The notes beneath the pieces are model-generated. The model saw only the letters and a list, made by a program, of their open reading frames with translations. It ran no database searches and was not told the origin of the DNA. Of a DNA stretch of 8,085 bases, positions 5,310 through 8,085 are shown in pieces. The stretch's first letter is position 1. Each line of letters begins with the position of its first letter. The DNA lies in contig PKCL01000277.1 of the NCBI GenBank assembly GCA_002862165.1, forward strand, positions 1 through 8,085. Reading direction: 5' to 3'. The translations under genes and the position numbers were made by a program. The DNA is from Planctomycetaceae bacterium (GTDB lineage: Bacteria > Planctomycetota > Planctomycetia > Pirellulales > UBA1268).

Positions 5310-5705
5310 ATGATGACCGACCCGATAGCCGACATGCTCACTCGTATCCGCAACGCCGTTCGTGTTGAACGGCCAACGGTAGACGTGCCCTTTTCGAAGG
5401 TAAAGCGTGGCCTGGCTGATGTACTAAAAAAAGAAGGATTCATTTGGGACTGGCGTGAAGTCGAGTCTACGCCGGCTCCGGTGCTCCAACTCGAATTGAA
5501 ATACGGTCCGAATGGTGAGCGGTTAATCCGTCATATTAAGAGGATTAGTACGCCAGGACGACGTGTTTATAGCCGGTCAGCTCGTCTGCGGCCCATTCTT
5601 GGTGGGCTTGGTATATCGATCCTCTCAACCTCGAGTGGTGTTGTGAGTGATAGAGAAGCTAGGCAGCGAAAGCTTGGTGGTGAAGTTTTGTGTGAGCTGT
5701 GGTGA
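5310..5705 (+). CDS. rpsH: 30S ribosomal protein S8
   Basis: S8 binds helix 21 of 16S rRNA and is essential for assembly of the central domain. In E. coli it also represses the spc operon by binding its mRNA. The protein is 131 aa, the normal length. It starts MMTDPIADMLTRIRNA, with PFSKVKRGLADVLKKEGFI at 27-45. The conserved C-terminal block runs from STPGRRVYS (80-88) through STSSGVVSDREARQRKLGGEVLCELW (106-131), which holds the RNA-binding STSSG loop. TAGGAA at 5295-5300 is the ribosome binding site and suits the ATG at 5310 better than the one at 5313. It follows rpsN by 12 nt and is separated from rplF by 82 nt. Confidence 0.98.
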   Translation: MMTDPIADMLTRIRNAVRVERPTVDVPFSKVKRGLADVLKKEGFIWDWREVESTPAPVLQLELKYGPNGERLIRHIKRISTPGRRVYSRSARLRPILGGLGISILSTSSGVVSDREARQRKLGGEVLCELW

Positions 5706-5740
5706 TTTTTAGATAAGCAATTGTCAGTATGTAAAGATCG

Positions 5741-5767
5741 ACTCAGATTGTTTGATTGTGTCTGAGT
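5741..5767 (+). promoter_or_regulatory. 7-bp hairpin in the rplF leader
   Basis: ACTCAGA at 5741-5747 and TCTGAGT at 5761-5767 are perfectly complementary, with one more G-U pair inside and a loop of about 11 nt. The stem ends just before the purine-rich rplF ribosome binding site (AAAGG at 5774-5778). A T5 run at 5779-5783 lies 11 nt beyond the stem, too far for a normal intrinsic terminator. A role in rplF translation is inferred only from position. Confidence 0.4.
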
Positions 5768-5787
5768 AGAGAGAAAGGTTTTTCAGT

Positions 5788-6333
5788 ATGTCAAGAATAG
5801 GTAAAACACCTGTTGCCATCCCTCAAGGTGTCAACGTGAAGGTTGACAGCCGGCTCGTGTCGGTCGAAGGCCCGCTTGGCAAGTTGGAACATGAGCATCA
5901 CCCTGCAGTGAGTGTGGACGTCGACGCTTCGGCTGCATTGGTTCGTGTCTCGAGAGGTGATGACGCGAAGCTTTCGAGATCACTGCATGGGCTGACTCGA
6001 TCATTGGTTAATAATATGGTTGAGGGCGTGACAAAGGGATATGAGAAGCGGCTTGAGGTCGTTGGAGTGGGCTACTTGGCGGTGTTGCAGAAAGACATAC
6101 TGCAACTGCGAGTCGGGTTTGCTAACGAACTCCATGTTCCTGTACCAAAGGGCTTAAACGTAACGTGTCCTGACCAGACGCACATCAATATCAAAGGCAT
6201 TGATAAACAATTGGTCGGGCAGTTCGCTGCTGAGGTTCGCTCGCTCCGAAAACCAGAACCATACAAGGGAAAAGGTATTCGTTACGAAAACGAACAAGTT
6301 CGTCGTAAGGCAGGTAAAGCAGTCACAAAGTAA
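5788..6333 (+). CDS. rplF: 50S ribosomal protein L6
   Basis: L6 binds the sarcin-ricin region and helix 97 of 23S rRNA at the base of the L7/L12 stalk, near the elongation factor binding site. The 181-aa product is about family length and contains the two repeated L6 domains. Landmarks are MSRIGKTPVAIP, VEGPLGKLE (26-34), the interdomain segment GVTKGYEKRLEVVGVGY (80-96), and the C-terminal signature RKPEPYKGKGIRYENE (154-169), then a basic tail. AAAGG at 5774-5778 is the ribosome binding site, 9 nt before ATG. The 49-nt gap to rplR has no notable structure besides the rplR site. Confidence 0.98.
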   Translation: MSRIGKTPVAIPQGVNVKVDSRLVSVEGPLGKLEHEHHPAVSVDVDASAALVRVSRGDDAKLSRSLHGLTRSLVNNMVEGVTKGYEKRLEVVGVGYLAVLQKDILQLRVGFANELHVPVPKGLNVTCPDQTHINIKGIDKQLVGQFAAEVRSLRKPEPYKGKGIRYENEQVRRKAGKAVTK

Positions 6334-6382
6334 CGCAAAGGCCAACACTTACTGGTGGCGTGCTAATCGAGGAGAAATTAAA

Positions 6383-6751
6383 ATGGATCATGCGAAAGCA
6401 ATATTGCGACAACGAAATCGTCGTCGTCATCGTGTTCGCAAACCGCTTCGGGGTACATCGGAGCGGCCAAGGCTAACTGTGCGCAGAAGTCACAAGCACA
6501 TTTATGCTCAAGTTATTGATGATGCATCTGGCAAAACAGTCGTTGCAGCAGCAACAGTCGAGCCTCAACTCAAGTCAGAAGTGGCTTTTGGTGGGAATCG
6601 GAGTGCTGCTGTTGCCATTGGAAAAGCTGTTGCTGAACGTGCCAAAGCAGTTGGGGTATCACGAGTCTGTTTTGATCGTGGCTCTTGTCGGTATCATGGT
6701 CGTGTTGCAGCATTAGCCGAAGCTGCACGTGAAGCAGGCCTAGAGTTTTAA
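6383..6751 (+). CDS. rplR: 50S ribosomal protein L18
   Basis: L18 binds 5S rRNA and, with L5, places it in the central protuberance. The product is 122 aa, normal for the family. The Arg-rich N-terminus (RQRNRRRHRVRKPLRG, 9-24) is the expected RNA-binding tail, then RPRLTVRRSHKHIYAQVIDD. The C-terminal signature FDRGSCRYHGRVAALAEAAREAGLEF (97-122) is characteristic. A start far upstream inside rplF is possible in this frame, but the ATG at 6383 has a strong AGGAGAA at 6370-6376 and the right N-terminus. It is followed by rpsE after 24 nt. Confidence 0.98.
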   Translation: MDHAKAILRQRNRRRHRVRKPLRGTSERPRLTVRRSHKHIYAQVIDDASGKTVVAAATVEPQLKSEVAFGGNRSAAVAIGKAVAERAKAVGVSRVCFDRGSCRYHGRVAALAEAAREAGLEF

Positions 6752-6775
6752 GCGAAATTTTTTCAGGAGATTAGT

Positions 6776-7312
6776 GTGGCAGCAAAGTCATCAGGTGGAA
6801 GAGATTCCCGAGCAGGTGGAAGAGAGTCCCGAGCAGGCGGCGAATTCACCGAAAGAGTGGTAAAGGTTCGTCGGTGTGCAACTGTTGTTAAAGGTGGCCG
6901 ACGGTTTAGCTTTGCTGGCCTGGTGGTTGTTGGTAATGGAAAAGGCAAAGTTGGTTGTGGTTACGGGAAAGCGAATGAAGTACCTCCGGCGGTTGAAAAA
7001 GGCATCAAGGATGGCATGAAAAACTTGGTGGAAGTTCCGGTGACATCTGGAACGATCCCGCACCGGGTTGAAGGATGTAGCGGAACGTCGAAAGTCATTC
7101 TGCTCCCTGCCAGCCCAGGTACAGGCATTATTGCTGGTGCTGCGGTGCGAGCTGTTTGTGAATCAGCTGGTATTCAGGATGTGCTCACAAAGTCTCACGG
7201 CTCAGTGAACCCTCTCAATCTTGTAAAGGCCACCATTGACGGCTTGAAGCAATTACGAACTCTTGAAGAAGTTGAGCGGCTCCGCGGCGTTGCTCTCACA
7301 GAAAATTCATAA
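6776..7312 (+). CDS. rpsE: 30S ribosomal protein S5, GTG start
   Basis: S5 lies at the back of the small subunit near the mRNA entry and decoding region, and affects accuracy; spectinomycin-resistance changes map to its N-terminal loop in E. coli. The product is 178 aa. The double-stranded-RNA-binding-like domain opens with RVVKVRRCATVVKGGRRFSFAG (27-48) and VVGNGKGKVGCGYGKANEVP. The C-terminal domain has LLPASPGTGIIAGAAVRAV and NPLNLVKATIDGL. The GTG start is supported by AGGAGA at 6765-6770, 5 nt upstream. Residues 7-22 are a glycine/arginine-rich tandem repeat (GGRDSRA, GGRESRA, GG) encoded by a 21-bp DNA repeat. rpmD, often next in this operon, is absent. Confidence 0.98.
   Translation: MAAKSSGGRDSRAGGRESRAGGEFTERVVKVRRCATVVKGGRRFSFAGLVVVGNGKGKVGCGYGKANEVPPAVEKGIKDGMKNLVEVPVTSGTIPHRVEGCSGTSKVILLPASPGTGIIAGAAVRAVCESAGIQDVLTKSHGSVNPLNLVKATIDGLKQLRTLEEVERLRGVALTENS
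6792..6840 (+). repeat. 21-bp in-frame tandem repeat in rpsE
   Basis: Two 21-nt copies (6792-6812 and 6813-6833) differ at a single base, T versus G, and a partial third copy, CAGGCGG, follows at 6834-6840. Each copy encodes seven residues, GG-R-D/E-S-R-A. The near identity suggests a recent duplication in the flexible N-terminus of S5, where length changes are tolerated. Confidence 0.9.
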
Positions 7313-7363
7313 CTCAAATTGCATTAGAACTATACGGAAAGAATTGATTAACTAGGTGATCTC

Positions 7364-7873
7364 ATGAGACTCAATGATATTAATAAAGGCGTCCACAAAA
7401 ATCGCAAACGATCGCGAGTCGGCCGCGGTCCTGGGTCTGGCCATGGAAAGACATCGGGTAGAGGTCACAAAGGGCAGGGGCAACTCGCTGGCTGGAGCGC
7501 ACCTTCGATTTTTGAGGGTGGCAAAAGCCCTATTATTCGTCGAGTTCCAAAGCGTGGGTTTAATAATCGTCACGGCAGAATTGTGAAGAGCATAAATGTG
7601 GCTGACCTCGAGTCAGCATTTGAGTCGGGTGCAACCATTACTCCTGAACTCCTTCGTTCCTCTGGCGTGGCAAAAGGCATTTGGCACGAATTGAAGGTTT
7701 TGGGTGACGGAAGTCTTTCAAAAAAACTGTCAGTTTCTGCCCATCGCTTCAGTAAGCAGGCACGCGAGAAGATCATTGCGGCCGGAGGCAGTGTGAATGA
7801 GGTTCCTGGTCCGGCGGCTCTTGTTAAGGGACAGAAAAAAGCTCGTGATACGAAACAATCAACATCGCCATAG
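7364..7873 (+). CDS. rplO: 50S ribosomal protein L15
   Basis: L15 is a late-assembling large-subunit protein whose long extended N-terminus runs into the 23S rRNA core. The 169-aa product is longer than the usual 140-150. The N-terminal region is typical: MRLNDI, then RVGRGPGSGHGKTSGRGHKGQGQ (18-40), and FEGGKSPIIRRVPKRGF (50-66). The globular domain includes NVADLESAF and LKVLGDGSLSKKLSVSAHRFSKQAREKIIAAGG. A Lys/Ser-rich C-terminal tail follows. The ribosome binding site AGGTGATC (7354-7361) is an eight-base match to the complement of the 16S 3' end. It directly follows rpsE with a 51-nt gap. Confidence 0.97.
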   Translation: MRLNDINKGVHKNRKRSRVGRGPGSGHGKTSGRGHKGQGQLAGWSAPSIFEGGKSPIIRRVPKRGFNNRHGRIVKSINVADLESAFESGATITPELLRSSGVAKGIWHELKVLGDGSLSKKLSVSAHRFSKQAREKIIAAGGSVNEVPGPAALVKGQKKARDTKQSTSP

Positions 7874-8041
7874 TAGAGTGGTTCAGGGTAGATTATAAGC
7901 CTGAGGCAGTATGTGGTTGGGCTTGGCAAGATGCATTTTTAAATTCTTGTCAGTTTATGAAACATCCAATATTTTTAGTGCATTCGGAATGCTGACGGAA
8001 CAGCGGAAGTTTTTCGGAATACAAGACAGGGAGTCGCTGAA
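7874..8041 (+). promoter_or_regulatory. secY leader region with possible promoter and CGGAA repeats
   Basis: This 168-nt gap holds no gene I can support. TTGTCA at 7947-7952 (five of six to the -35 consensus) lies 17 nt before TATTTT at 7970-7975 (four of six to the -10), a weak candidate promoter. CGGAA occurs four times, at 7985, 7996, 8004 and 8015, with spacings of 11, 8 and 11 nt. A weak 6-bp stem (TTCAGG 7882-7887 with CCTGAG 7900-7905) follows rplO but has no T-run, so it is not a clear terminator. Confidence 0.35.
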
Positions 8042-8085
8042 GTGTTCGAAAAGATAAGAATCATTTTTACGATTCCAGAGCTACG
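8042..8085 (+). CDS. secY: SecY preprotein translocase subunit, 5' fragment
   Basis: SecY is the membrane channel of the Sec export and insertion pathway. Only the first 14 complete codons and two bases of the next are present. They read (M)FEKIRIIFTIPEL and then probably R, matching the start of bacterial SecY proteins before the first membrane helix. The GTG start is supported by AGGGAG at 8028-8033, 8 nt upstream. secY normally follows rplO in the spc operon, which supports the call. The reading frame is open to the end of the window. Confidence 0.85.
   Translation, partial: MFEKIRIIFTIPEL

Noticed and set aside
7881..7910. Terminator after rplO
   Set aside because: The stem is only 6 bp with one G-U pair and a 12-nt loop, and no T-run follows.
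1..8085. Mobile element, CRISPR array, tRNA or a new defence or metabolic system
   Set aside because: The window is filled by standard ribosomal protein genes in conserved order; no transposase, regularly spaced repeats or tRNA-like fold was seen.

Overview
The window is one continuous plus-strand block of ribosomal protein genes, the bacterial S10-spc cluster. It runs from rplB to the first codons of secY. The order is rplB (L2), rpsS (S19), rplV (L22), rpsC (S3), rplP (L16), rpmC (L29), rpsQ (S17), rplN (L14), rplX (L24), rplE (L5), rpsN (S14), rpsH (S8), rplF (L6), rplR (L18), rpsE (S5), rplO (L15), then partial secY. No convincing minus-strand gene, tRNA, rRNA, CRISPR array, insertion sequence or prophage gene was seen.

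The source is most likely a member of the Planctomycetota, perhaps a Pirellula-like lineage. This is judged from remembered family features, not a search: the L2 C-terminus ending in an RRRKSRRYG-type tail, S17 with a core followed by an STAVDLAALR-type extension, L24 with a four-cysteine zinc ribbon, the short four-cysteine S14, no rpmD (L30) between rpsE and rplO, and a SecY start reading (M)FEKIRIIFTIPELR. Most genes have a recognisable Shine-Dalgarno sequence.

Layout. Bases 1-68 are the end of whatever precedes rplB. Bases 69-3099 are the S10-type half (L2, S19, L22, S3, L16, L29); here rpsC and rplP overlap by 62 nt in different frames. Bases 3100-3235 are an A/T-rich gap with a possible sigma70-type promoter and a small hairpin touching the rpsQ ribosome binding site. 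Bases 3236-7873 are the spc-type half. Within it rpsQ/rplN/rplX are joined by 4-nt and 1-nt overlaps; the rplX-rplE gap is very G-rich with many GG doublets; the rplE-rpsN gap holds a 9-bp hairpin; and the rplF leader holds a 7-bp hairpin. Bases 7874-8041 are a 168-nt leader before secY with four CGGAA copies and a possible promoter.

The genes supply structural and rRNA-binding proteins of both subunits: peptidyl-transferase-region proteins L2 and L16, exit-tunnel proteins L22, L24 and L29, mRNA-entry protein S3, accuracy protein S5, and the 5S rRNA binders L5 and L18. SecY is the membrane channel that receives exported chains. I found no new defence or metabolic system. The points worth a second look are the dual-coding rpsC/rplP junction, the structured or odd-composition intergenic segments, and the lineage-specific protein tails and zinc ribbon.
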